Part shown: in pieces, positions 44,236-51,668 of the stretch | Position numbering within the stretch: position 1 is the stretch's first letter | How the letters are laid out: each line of letters starts with the position of its first letter | NCBI GenBank assembly: GCA_963807975.1 | Contig: CAWEDV010000004.1 | Span: forward strand, 62,001-126,000 | Source of the DNA: JAACFF01 sp963807975 | GTDB taxonomy: Bacteria > Chloroflexota > Anaerolineae > Promineifilales > Promineifilaceae | Length of the DNA stretch: 64,000 nt | Direction of reading: 5' to 3' | Position numbers and translations under genes: made by a program | The notes under the pieces: model-generated | The model's input: the letters and a program-made list of their open reading frames with translations, nothing else | Told to the model about the DNA's origin: nothing | Database searches by the model: none

Positions 44236-46737
44236 CTACGGCTCATATAAGCTGCGGTAAATGTCGAATCCGGCATAAATGCGCTCAATGTAAGTTCGCG
44301 TCTCCCAGAAATCCATGACGTCGATATATTGATCGATATCGCTGCCGGCTAATTCATACCAGCGGGCCGCATTTCCGGGGCCGGCATTATAAGCCGCCAA
44401 AGCAGCGTGGATATCGCCATCAAAGGCGTCCAACTGTCGAGCAAGGTAATAGGCACCGAACTCCAGACCAATATAAGGCTTGTACAAGTCCTCATTTTCG
44501 TAATCTTCCCACTGCAGTCGCTCTGCGATCCAGGCCCCTGTATCAGGAATGACCTGGCTGAGACCTTGGGCCGCAGCGCCGGAGCGGGCAAAGCTTTCAA
44601 AGAGGCTTTCCTGGCGAACCAAGGAAAACTGCAGGCGCGGATCGAAGCCATAATCTTCGGAGAGGGGCACGATGTGGTCGGCATAATAGGCGGGATAAGC
44701 GAGTCGGCCGATAAAGGGCGGCGCCTCTACAACTGATTGTCCGGCCAAATCGAGGACTGTGCTGCCGGCGATGATCGACGAACGGTATAGACCTAAATCG
44801 CGGAAAAACAAAGCCAAGCGGTAACTGTCCAGCATTGAATCTGACCGGGTATCGCGTAAATCTTCTAGCTCTAACTTCGCCTCTTCAAACAGGCCCAGTT
44901 CCCACAGTTTTTGCCCTATTTGCAGCCGCTCATCCGCGAGCAGGTCACTACCCAAATCCCCAGGTGGATCCTCAATATCATTAGGTGACAAATCCAGTTG
45001 ATCGAGCAGCCATCTTTCAGCCTTTGCTTGACCGGAAGATGGGCGCTTGGGCAGCACAAAGGGAACCGATGGCTCAAAAGGCTCCGTTCCGCCAGCCACA
45101 TCTCGTGCCCGCCAAGCATGATAATGGTCGCTGTTGCTGTCCAACGCCAACTGCTGGAGGGCGGTAAATAGATCGTCATCCAGATCCTGTTCTGATCGCA
45201 GCAGTCTGACCAGGGCCGCGCTGCCAAATTGGCTTTCCGAATATTCCTCGGCAACTCTCTGCCACAGTTCATGCGCCGTGTCGCTGTCCTCGCGGCTAAA
45301 CGCCAGCCATCCAGCGTGATAAAGCGCCTCCGGTGCATTCTCATGCTGCGGATATTCCTCCACCAGATATTGGTATTGTTCGACGGCCAAATCAATATCG
45401 CCCGTTTGCTCAATCAACTTGGCCAACTGCCAGACTGCAAGCGGTGCCTGTCCATCCTCAGGATGTTCCGCCAAGAATTCCTGGTACAGTGCAACGGCCG
45501 TTTCTATCTCACCGCTACGTGACCGCATCTCAGCCTGTTCAAAAAGTGCCTCTGCGGGTTCATGCTTGGCATAAAGCTCCAATTCTGCCATGGCGGCTTC
45601 CAAATCATCCATTGCCTCATATGACCAGGCAAGATAAAGAAGAGCTTGCGGCTGGTATTCATCGGGATCAGCCGCGATATGCGCTTGAAAAGCGATAATA
45701 CCCGGCTCATAAGCGGAGACATTGAAATCGACAACTCCACGTTGAAAATCGTCGACTGCTACTTCTGCATTAACCAGCTCAATCAAGCCTAAATAGCTTT
45801 CATATATTTCTGGGTATTCGGCCACGCCTTCAAGAAAGCGCTCGTAAGCGGCATCACTGTTGCCAGCCTGCAGTTCAGCCGCGCCAGCCAGATAAGTCAT
45901 CTGGCCGCGCGTGTTTTCGGTTTGGGCAAAATTCTTTATGGCATCATATTGGTCAATCGCAGCTTGAAAGTCTCCCTCAGCCAGGTAGTAATTGGCCAGG
46001 ATCAGGCGCGTATTGTATTCTTTTAGGCGCTGTGAGGATCCCGCCAAAGCTGATTCATAGGCAGCCAATGCTGCCTCACTGTCCCCCAGCGCCAGATACG
46101 ACTCGGCAATGAGTGGATAGACATAAGCAGCCATCTCCGGATTGACATCAACGTAAGTATGGTAGCTATCTAATGCTGTTTCATAGTCACCAGAAACAAA
46201 ACTGACCTGCGCAAGATGAAAATAGGCTGGAGCCGGTGCATCCTCACCCGCCAGCCCCAGAACCTGGTTAAACATGGTCGCCGCATCCCCCATCTGCCCA
46301 TCAGCCAGATAGGCAATTCCCAACTGGAAAAGTGTATCGACCTGTGTCTGGACCTCCATAGTTGGCTCTTGTCGCAAAGCGCCGCCGAACTGCTCGATAG
46401 CCAAATCATAATTGCCGGCTTCCAGCGCACTGGAGGCAAAATCAAGGCGTTCATCCAGCTCAAGATCCGGTTTTTGTAAAATATCAACGGCTGGCGATCC
46501 CGGCTCATTTCTCAAATTGCCGCTCGTTGGAGATGGAGTAATCGGCGGAGTTGGCAGGGGGGGAGTTGGCACACCGGGAATCAAGGTAGGGGTCGGCTGC
46601 AACATGACCATAGGTGGAACGTCCGTTGCCGCCGCTTGGGGCTCGGCTGCTTCGGTAGCGCAACCGGCCGCAAAAACCATGACAAGCCCTGCAGCCAGGA
46701 TGTTTGCCAGGTTGGTGCTTCGATCATCCAGGGCCAT
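44236..46737 (-). CDS. TPR-repeat lytic transglycosylase lipoprotein (SLT domain)
   Basis: About 833 aa. A lipoprotein signal (core LANILAAGLVMV, lipobox AAGC with Cys 26) is followed by a Pro/Thr linker and TPR-like helical repeats (about 80-630; for example YDLAIEQFGGAL, YETALDSYHTYVDVNPE). The C-terminal SLT domain (about 665-830) has LVRQESLFESF with the catalytic Glu, GAAAQGLSQVIPDTG, and AALAAYNAGPGNAARW. It cleaves the glycan strand of peptidoglycan at MurNAc-GlcNAc bonds, outside the membrane. The ATG at 46737 has GGAG 5 nt upstream. An in-frame ATG at 46788 falls inside a 29-bp tandem duplication. It ends the alaS-to-SLT minus-strand gene series. Confidence 0.9.
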   Translation of the reverse strand: MALDDRSTNLANILAAGLVMVFAAGCATEAAEPQAAATDVPPMVMLQPTPTLIPGVPTPPLPTPPITPSPTSGNLRNEPGSPAVDILQKPDLELDERLDFASSALEAGNYDLAIEQFGGALRQEPTMEVQTQVDTLFQLGIAYLADGQMGDAATMFNQVLGLAGEDAPAPAYFHLAQVSFVSGDYETALDSYHTYVDVNPEMAAYVYPLIAESYLALGDSEAALAAYESALAGSSQRLKEYNTRLILANYYLAEGDFQAAIDQYDAIKNFAQTENTRGQMTYLAGAAELQAGNSDAAYERFLEGVAEYPEIYESYLGLIELVNAEVAVDDFQRGVVDFNVSAYEPGIIAFQAHIAADPDEYQPQALLYLAWSYEAMDDLEAAMAELELYAKHEPAEALFEQAEMRSRSGEIETAVALYQEFLAEHPEDGQAPLAVWQLAKLIEQTGDIDLAVEQYQYLVEEYPQHENAPEALYHAGWLAFSREDSDTAHELWQRVAEEYSESQFGSAALVRLLRSEQDLDDDLFTALQQLALDSNSDHYHAWRARDVAGGTEPFEPSVPFVLPKRPSSGQAKAERWLLDQLDLSPNDIEDPPGDLGSDLLADERLQIGQKLWELGLFEEAKLELEDLRDTRSDSMLDSYRLALFFRDLGLYRSSIIAGSTVLDLAGQSVVEAPPFIGRLAYPAYYADHIVPLSEDYGFDPRLQFSLVRQESLFESFARSGAAAQGLSQVIPDTGAWIAERLQWEDYENEDLYKPYIGLEFGAYYLARQLDAFDGDIHAALAAYNAGPGNAARWYELAGSDIDQYIDVMDFWETRTYIERIYAGFDIYRSLYEP

Positions 46738-46760
46738 CAGCACTCCGCCAACAACCCTGG

Positions 46761-46818
46761 ACAATATCTGCAATGGCTTATAATTCATAACAATATCTGC
46801 AATGGTTTTTAATTCACA
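46761..46818. repeat. 29-bp tandem duplication upstream of the SLT lipoprotein gene
   Basis: Two adjacent 29-bp units (46761-46789 and 46790-46818), each beginning ACAATATCTGCAATGG, differ at only a few bases. The minus-strand ATG at 46788 lies in one copy, and the equivalent triplet in the other copy is GTG. The adjoining in-frame reading is interrupted by TAA in the second copy. It probably lies in the 5' untranslated region of the SLT gene. Confidence 0.8.
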
Positions 46819-46867
46819 AATGAACAGACCGCAAAAATCGCAGATTGTTCCCGTTTACAGGCCGCAA

Positions 46868-48028
46868 CTAAGCCTGGTGTTCCTCACCACCCGCTTCTGG
46901 TGGTTGGGAAGGCTGTTCAACAACCGTGGGCGATTCCGAAGGTTCTTCGACCATGGTCTCTCCCTCAGCAGCGGCCATGTCTCCGGCGAACGTGGGATCT
47001 TCGAATTCTTGCCAGTCCTCACCCGAGGTGTCAGCAGAGATCTCTTCCATTTCTTCAACTTTGGTTGGTAGCTCCAATTCTGCTGGTTCCTCATCCACGA
47101 TGTCTTCGGCAATTTCTTCCGGCGCTTCTTCTACGACGACCGGAGGAGGTACCGCTTCTTCGGCTTCCTGCGTTTTCCTAGGCGAACGCTGCCCCGAAAG
47201 CAGCTCCCAGCCGAGATACAAAGGGGCAAGTTGGGTCAGTGAAAGAAAAACCAATAGGATAACCAGGGCGGTTTTTACTGTTTCCAACTGTTCGAAAATC
47301 TGTCCCTGCACGTCCACGATTGAATTATTGATCTCACTGACGATGCGCGAATATTCATCAATGATCGGTATAAACAAAGCCACCTGATCATTGATATTAT
47401 CCAGATCTCCTGAAGCGGTCTCTATATTCCCGGTGAGCATATCCAGGTCAGTTGAGATTGTTTCCAGATCACCCTGCAAAGAGCGCAGCTCATCCGGCAT
47501 GCCTTCCAAACTGTCGCCCAAAGCCCAAATCGTATCGTCAAAGGGCTCGTCAGGCTCATAATCAATGCCCAGATCAAAATCCAATTGGATAGGATTAAAG
47601 GGAATGGGAATTGTCTGACTGACCCCAAAATTGCTCAGTCGTGTCAGCGAGCTGTCAATAACACCCGCAACCTGAGCAATATTTGGAATGGCCGCCTGCA
47701 CTGCCTCGATATTAGCCGGCATGTCTTCCGAAACCACCTGCGTCGTGCTTTCTAGAAGAGGTTGCATATCGCTCATCATAATCGACAGACTAACTGTCGA
47801 ATCAGATGCAGTGCCCATGGCATTATTTGCCTCAGCGACTGTAGCCCTGGTCTGTTCCAAGGTTAGAGCGACATTGTCGAGGGTATCGACAGTAAGGGTC
47901 AGGACAGAGTCCAGACCTTCGCTAGCAGCGTCCACGGCCTGTCCCACAAAATAGGCTCCACCCAAGAGCAGAGCAACCAACACTAAACTAACCAATAAGA
48001 TTACCAAACCGAGAAGTCGTCGAAACAT
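46868..48028 (-). CDS. Two-TM protein with coiled-coil outer domain and acidic tail
   Basis: A 386-aa protein. TM1 (about 5-27, LLGLVILLVSLVLVALLLGG) is followed by a long helical, mostly coiled-coil region (about 30-250; TLDNVALTLEQTRATVAEA, LRSLQGDLETISTDLDML, LDNINDQVALFIP). TM2 follows (about 256-280), then a charged cytoplasmic tail (290-386) extremely rich in Glu, Pro and Val (EEAEEAVPPPVVVEEAPEE). The arrangement resembles extracytoplasmic coiled-coil sensors or structural proteins; no methyl-accepting, kinase or other signalling domain is present. GGAGG precedes the ATG. Located between a DUF4037 gene and the SLT gene; function unknown. Confidence 0.7.
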   Translation of the reverse strand: MFRRLLGLVILLVSLVLVALLLGGAYFVGQAVDAASEGLDSVLTLTVDTLDNVALTLEQTRATVAEANNAMGTASDSTVSLSIMMSDMQPLLESTTQVVSEDMPANIEAVQAAIPNIAQVAGVIDSSLTRLSNFGVSQTIPIPFNPIQLDFDLGIDYEPDEPFDDTIWALGDSLEGMPDELRSLQGDLETISTDLDMLTGNIETASGDLDNINDQVALFIPIIDEYSRIVSEINNSIVDVQGQIFEQLETVKTALVILLVFLSLTQLAPLYLGWELLSGQRSPRKTQEAEEAVPPPVVVEEAPEEIAEDIVDEEPAELELPTKVEEMEEISADTSGEDWQEFEDPTFAGDMAAAEGETMVEEPSESPTVVEQPSQPPEAGGEEHQA

Positions 48029-48056
48029 TATTTTCCTCCTTGTACTTCCAGTTCCC

Positions 48057-49142
48057 CTATTTGTACAACGAATGGAGCTTTTTGTGTAGGTGTGGATAGG
48101 ACCGCAAGTCTGTACTATGGCTAAATTGGTCGATACTGCCTATGCCAGTTGTGATAGCCTGTACCTCAGGGTCGCCTATTTGCGCACTTAAGGCTGAGAC
48201 AAATCTATCAGCATCGATAATACGGAATGGCCGGTCGTGGAAATAGGAAACTTTGGCTGTCAGAGGCTCTGTTACAGCCAGAGCATTGTGCGCTCCAGCT
48301 ACCAATTCATATGCCAGGCAAAGAAATTCCTCACGCGTCCGCCAATCTTTTGCATTGAGAACTTGTAGAAGAATGGGCGTAAGGCGCGGAGCGTAGGAGA
48401 GCTCGGCGAAAGCACTGCCAAACCATTTTGAATACGGCGCATACTTGCGTTCCATTAGAAAACAAAGCTGCATCAAGTCATGGACCAGACGCGAGGCCAG
48501 GAGCCGAGAACCCAGGTCGTCACCCACATCCCCTGTCCGGCCGACAAAATGTTCCTCTTGACCAATGCGGCTCCACTGCGCGGAAAGCAGGTAAAGCCAT
48601 ATATCATGCGGATACCATTGCAGGGAACGCCGCAGCGGATTTAACTCGCCCAATGAATCCTCAAATACGGCACCCGCAGTGACGCCAAGTAGATGCTGCT
48701 GGGGCCAGGTGAGCCAATCAAACAAGGTTGGTTTCAGCCGCGAATCAAAAGCCATGTAGTCAATAAAAAAACCGGAGATAGTCCATATTTCGACCCGATG
48801 ATTAATGGGACCATCCGTCTCAACAAGGAGGCGCGTGCCTTCATGGTCCGGGTCACCAAAATTGGTTGGGAATCCTAGGAACTGCCGTGGAAGACGGTGA
48901 CTCAGTCGATCGTTGATAGCTTCACGATAATTTCCAAACTCCTCTTCTGCCAGAAAAAGCTGCAGGCGCGGCCCCCAATCATGGTCCATGGATTGCGCCG
49001 TATCAAAGCCGAGCACTTCGGATCCGGGGCCAAGACGCGCGGCAGAGATTTGAAGGTGGGGAAAGTCAGCGTCCATGATAGGCTTGACGGCTTCAAGATA
49101 AAACCTGCGGCTGAGCTCAAGGCCGGGAATGAATTGGTTCAT
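48057..49142 (-). CDS. DUF4037 nucleotidyltransferase-like protein
   Basis: About 361 aa from the ATG at 49142; a reading from 49172 would overlap the preceding gene. The N-terminal part carries the nucleotidyltransferase-like motif GPGSEVLGFDTAQSMDHDW (G-S-x-x-x-G-D-x-x-x-x-x-D-H-D), which defines the family, then a C-terminal helical DUF4037 region (about 130-360: WLLSAQWSRIGQEEH-like segments, FVGRTGDVGDDLGSRLLASR). The fold predicts AMP or nucleotide transfer to a small molecule, and the family is sometimes annotated as aminoglycoside-type transferases; no substrate is known. It lies 13 bp after the shortened binding-protein gene. Confidence 0.85.
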   Translation of the reverse strand: MNQFIPGLELSRRFYLEAVKPIMDADFPHLQISAARLGPGSEVLGFDTAQSMDHDWGPRLQLFLAEEEFGNYREAINDRLSHRLPRQFLGFPTNFGDPDHEGTRLLVETDGPINHRVEIWTISGFFIDYMAFDSRLKPTLFDWLTWPQQHLLGVTAGAVFEDSLGELNPLRRSLQWYPHDIWLYLLSAQWSRIGQEEHFVGRTGDVGDDLGSRLLASRLVHDLMQLCFLMERKYAPYSKWFGSAFAELSYAPRLTPILLQVLNAKDWRTREEFLCLAYELVAGAHNALAVTEPLTAKVSYFHDRPFRIIDADRFVSALSAQIGDPEVQAITTGIGSIDQFSHSTDLRSYPHLHKKLHSLYK

Positions 49143-49155
49143 CGTCTTCTTCACC

Positions 49156-49788
49156 CTATTTAAGTTCTGCAAGCGCAGTAATTACAGCCTGGCGGGTTAT
49201 TTCACCGTCTGATACTTGGACATCTGCCATGGCCTGGAATAGAAGTTGAAATGCATCATATGCAGGTTGGGCGTAGGGACCAGGCCTCTCGTCAAATGGG
49301 GTTACTTCCTCATACGCAGTGACAAATTCAGATGGCAGCAGTGGGGCATCTGCAGCCCTAAAAGGAGCGTCTCCTCCAGCTAGGAATGCCAGATTGCCCT
49401 TCTGGTAAATGGGAGCTGCTGTTTCATTTGTTTCGGGCAGCCAGTGACCAACCACAGCAACCACGCCAGGATCGATCACCAGAGAGCCAGCTGTCGCCTG
49501 GGCAAATTCCGGGGTTCCTCCATCATCCAAGGCCACCAAGGCAATGCGTGTGCCGTCGATACCCCCAGCGGCATTTATTTCTCGCACCGCGAGGCGCGCG
49601 CTGTACAAAACGTCGTAGCCGATGTCACGATGACGTCCCTCAAAGGGGGCTACGAGGCCAACCTTGACCACGGGAGCCGCATTCAGGCAGCCGCACATGA
49701 TCCCTAACAGGATGCCAAACAAGATGGTTTTGACTATTATGGTTCCTACCCGGTGCACAGGCGCGAATTTACTGGCATTTCTGGACAT
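49156..49788 (-). CDS. Shortened type-I periplasmic binding lipoprotein (Peripla_BP_6-like, internal deletion)
   Basis: About 210 aa from the ATG at 49788, which overlaps the end of mltG by 20 nt with GAGGAG 10 nt upstream. A lipobox-like IMCGC ends a hydrophobic stretch. The N-terminal lobe of a Leu/Ile/Val-type receptor is clear (KVGLVAPFEGRHRDIGYD, ARLAVREINAAGGIDG, VVAVVGHWLPETNETAAP). The sequence then runs quickly through FLAGGDAPF and LLPSEFVTAYEEV into GPYAQPAYDAFQLLFQAM and a short end. In the family these C-terminal helices come after a second lobe of about 120 residues, which is missing here. It may be a remnant, or a functional half-protein. Confidence 0.75.
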   Translation of the reverse strand: MSRNASKFAPVHRVGTIIVKTILFGILLGIMCGCLNAAPVVKVGLVAPFEGRHRDIGYDVLYSARLAVREINAAGGIDGTRIALVALDDGGTPEFAQATAGSLVIDPGVVAVVGHWLPETNETAAPIYQKGNLAFLAGGDAPFRAADAPLLPSEFVTAYEEVTPFDERPGPYAQPAYDAFQLLFQAMADVQVSDGEITRQAVITALAELK

Positions 49789-50980
49789 GGGCCAGATGCT
49801 CCTCATAAGTCTGGCTAAAAACATGGCGCCCTTCTGGATCAGCATAACAGTCCACTACAAAGAAAAGGTAGTTGGTATCTGCCGGCTCAGCCACTGCATT
49901 CAATGAGTTGATTCCAGGACTAGCAATTGGACCTGGCGGTAGCCCGGGAATGATATAGGTATTGTATGGATGGTTGTATTCCAAATCGGCCAGGCTTAAG
50001 GGCACCTTCCACCACGAATTGTTTGATTGTTGGTAGCCGGCGGCATATTGCACCGTTGGATCCGCCTGCAGAGGCATTCCGGAGTGGACCCGATTGAGAA
50101 AAACGCTTGCGATCAACGGCCGTTCTTCGTCCGTCATCGTTTCTCGTTCCACAATCGAGGCCACAGTCACTGCCTCAAGAAGTGAAAGCCCTTGCGCGCC
50201 ATACGCCTGGCGCATGGCGGGAGTTATCTGTCGATCAAAGTTTTGCAGCATATGATCGACCAAAAAAACGGCGTTGGCATCAGGAGGCAGGATGTAACTG
50301 TCAGGATAGAGGAAGCCCTCCAACGAAGCATCAGGGGGCAATGAATTCAAAAAGGAGTAGTGGTCAACGCTAAATCGCTGCCGCCGCTGAACCAAATCTT
50401 GAAACTCTTCCGGGTCGATCTTGGCCGGCATGGTTACCGTGAGATAATGTATCATCTCCTCCAAGCGCATTCCTGGGAAGAAATTGACCGTGATATTGCG
50501 TCCCGAACCATCACTAATTGCCGCCGCCAGTTGGGGAATCGTCAATTGCCCATTCAAGGTGAAATTTCCTGATTGCAGCGCTGAATCAAGTCCGAAATAG
50601 CGTATATAGTTGAGGAAAAGGGGCATGTTATTTACCAAGCCGGTATTGTTTAAATCATCGACCACAGTATCGGCCGTTGCTCCAGGAGCGATCTCAAACT
50701 GCATTTCGCCTATGTCGCCGGAAGGACGACGCAGTTCGTCGGCATGATTGGTCAGGTAATTCTGTAAGTAGAAGCGTTGGGGGAAATTCAAGCTGGGGTC
50801 GGCGGGCATCGAACCAATGCCACTATCACGCAAAGTGTTCTGCCAACGAGCCGCGGAAACAATAATTAAAGCCAGAACTAGAAAGGCAAAGAACAAAAGG
50901 AGAAGTAGATATGCACGCCAACTCAGGCGTCTTCTCCTGACCGGTTTGGATGCTGAGACCTTTTGTTTACTGCCGGTCAT
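49769..50980 (-). CDS. mltG: Endolytic murein transglycosylase MltG
   Basis: A 403-aa membrane-anchored lytic transglycosylase that cuts nascent peptidoglycan glycan chains. A basic N-terminus and one TM helix (about 22-42, WRAYLLLLLFFAFLVLALII) are followed by a LysM-like region (AADTVVDDLNNTGLVNN) and the YceG domain (about 150-395). The catalytic core is VTVASIVERET with E278 as the likely catalytic Glu, then SVFLNRVHSGMPLQADPTVQYA and YNTYIIPGLPPGPIASPG. Its ATG overlaps the end of ruvX by 4 nt, so the two are translationally coupled. The binding-lipoprotein gene starts within its last codons. Confidence 0.94.
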   Translation of the reverse strand: MTGSKQKVSASKPVRRRRLSWRAYLLLLLFFAFLVLALIIVSAARWQNTLRDSGIGSMPADPSLNFPQRFYLQNYLTNHADELRRPSGDIGEMQFEIAPGATADTVVDDLNNTGLVNNMPLFLNYIRYFGLDSALQSGNFTLNGQLTIPQLAAAISDGSGRNITVNFFPGMRLEEMIHYLTVTMPAKIDPEEFQDLVQRRQRFSVDHYSFLNSLPPDASLEGFLYPDSYILPPDANAVFLVDHMLQNFDRQITPAMRQAYGAQGLSLLEAVTVASIVERETMTDEERPLIASVFLNRVHSGMPLQADPTVQYAAGYQQSNNSWWKVPLSLADLEYNHPYNTYIIPGLPPGPIASPGINSLNAVAEPADTNYLFFVVDCYADPEGRHVFSQTYEEHLAHVQKCQ

Positions 50981-51417
50981 GGGTTTTCGAGGAACCCTGA
51001 GTGAGCATCCAAGTATCTTTGCAGAATAAAGGCAGCAGCAACGGCATCTACTCGCTTCTTAATTTTCTTTCCACTCTGTCCTCTTGCTCGCAAACTCGCT
51101 TCCGCTTGCTTAGTAGAAAAGCTCTCATCCCAAAATTCAACAGGAATGTCTATATGTTGAACCAATTCGGCCGTATAGTTTCGAACCCATGCCGCACGCT
51201 GGCCCTCTATGCCGCTCAAAGGGATCGGAAGGCCCATTACCAGAAGAGCGACCTTTTGCTCGGCGATAATATTTGCGTATTTATGGAAATCTTCCTTACG
51301 CGATCTGCGTGATATGACTGAGTGCGCTTTGGCAATGGTACGGGACTCATCACTGATCGCCACGCCGATACGCTTTTCTCCCAAATCAAGCGCCATGACC
51401 TTCCCTTTACTTTCCAT
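50977..51417 (-). CDS. ruvX: RuvX/YqgF-type Holliday-junction resolvase family (Pre-16S rRNA maturation) protein
   Basis: A 146-aa RNase H-fold protein of the YqgF family. MALDLGEKRIGVAISDE carries the first catalytic Asp and GxxRIGVAxSD signature, then LLVMGLPIPLSG and the acidic WDESFSTKQAE segment, and a final VDAVAAAFILQRYL with the C-terminal Asp. The family was first proposed as Holliday-junction resolvase; in E. coli it trims 5' ends of pre-16S rRNA. Normal length. It lies upstream of and overlaps mltG by 4 nt, a common pairing. An in-frame Met at residue 8 is an alternative start. Confidence 0.93.
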   Translation of the reverse strand: MESKGKVMALDLGEKRIGVAISDESRTIAKAHSVISRRSRKEDFHKYANIIAEQKVALLVMGLPIPLSGIEGQRAAWVRNYTAELVQHIDIPVEFWDESFSTKQAEASLRARGQSGKKIKKRVDAVAAAFILQRYLDAHSGFLENP

Positions 51418-51483
51418 AACGGACTAAGCATAACCCAAAAGGGGCAACTTGACCCTCCGTTTACCTTACGTTAAGTAAATAGT

Positions 51484-51660
51484 TTAATCATCACCTGTGA
51501 TGGGCAGTCCCTTAGGAAAACCCACATTGCCCATCACACGCGGATCGGTCCAAAGTTCGAAGAATAAGTCCGTATCCGCAGCCGAAGCCACGCGGACCGC
51601 CAATCGTTCCGTTTCAAAAACAGGATTTTTGCTTTCACCTACAGTAGAGTTTCGGTTCAC
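51484..51660 (-). pseudogene. GNAT acetyltransferase fragment (N-terminal 58 codons)
   Basis: A 58-codon minus-strand frame opens with GTG at 51660, 8 nt after the alaS stop, and ends in TAA at 51484. It has the N-terminus of a RimJ/RimL-type acetyltransferase: FETERLAVRVASAADTDLF, followed by ELWTDPRVMGNVGFPKG and stopping at PITGDD. The family is normally about 170 aa; the acetyl-CoA-binding R/Q-x-x-G-x-G/A motif and C-terminal half are absent. No continuation is seen in other frames downstream, where AT-rich sequence leads into the ruvX promoter region. No Shine-Dalgarno. Best read as a decayed gene truncated at its 3' end. Confidence 0.65.
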
Positions 51661-51668
51661 AATCTGAC

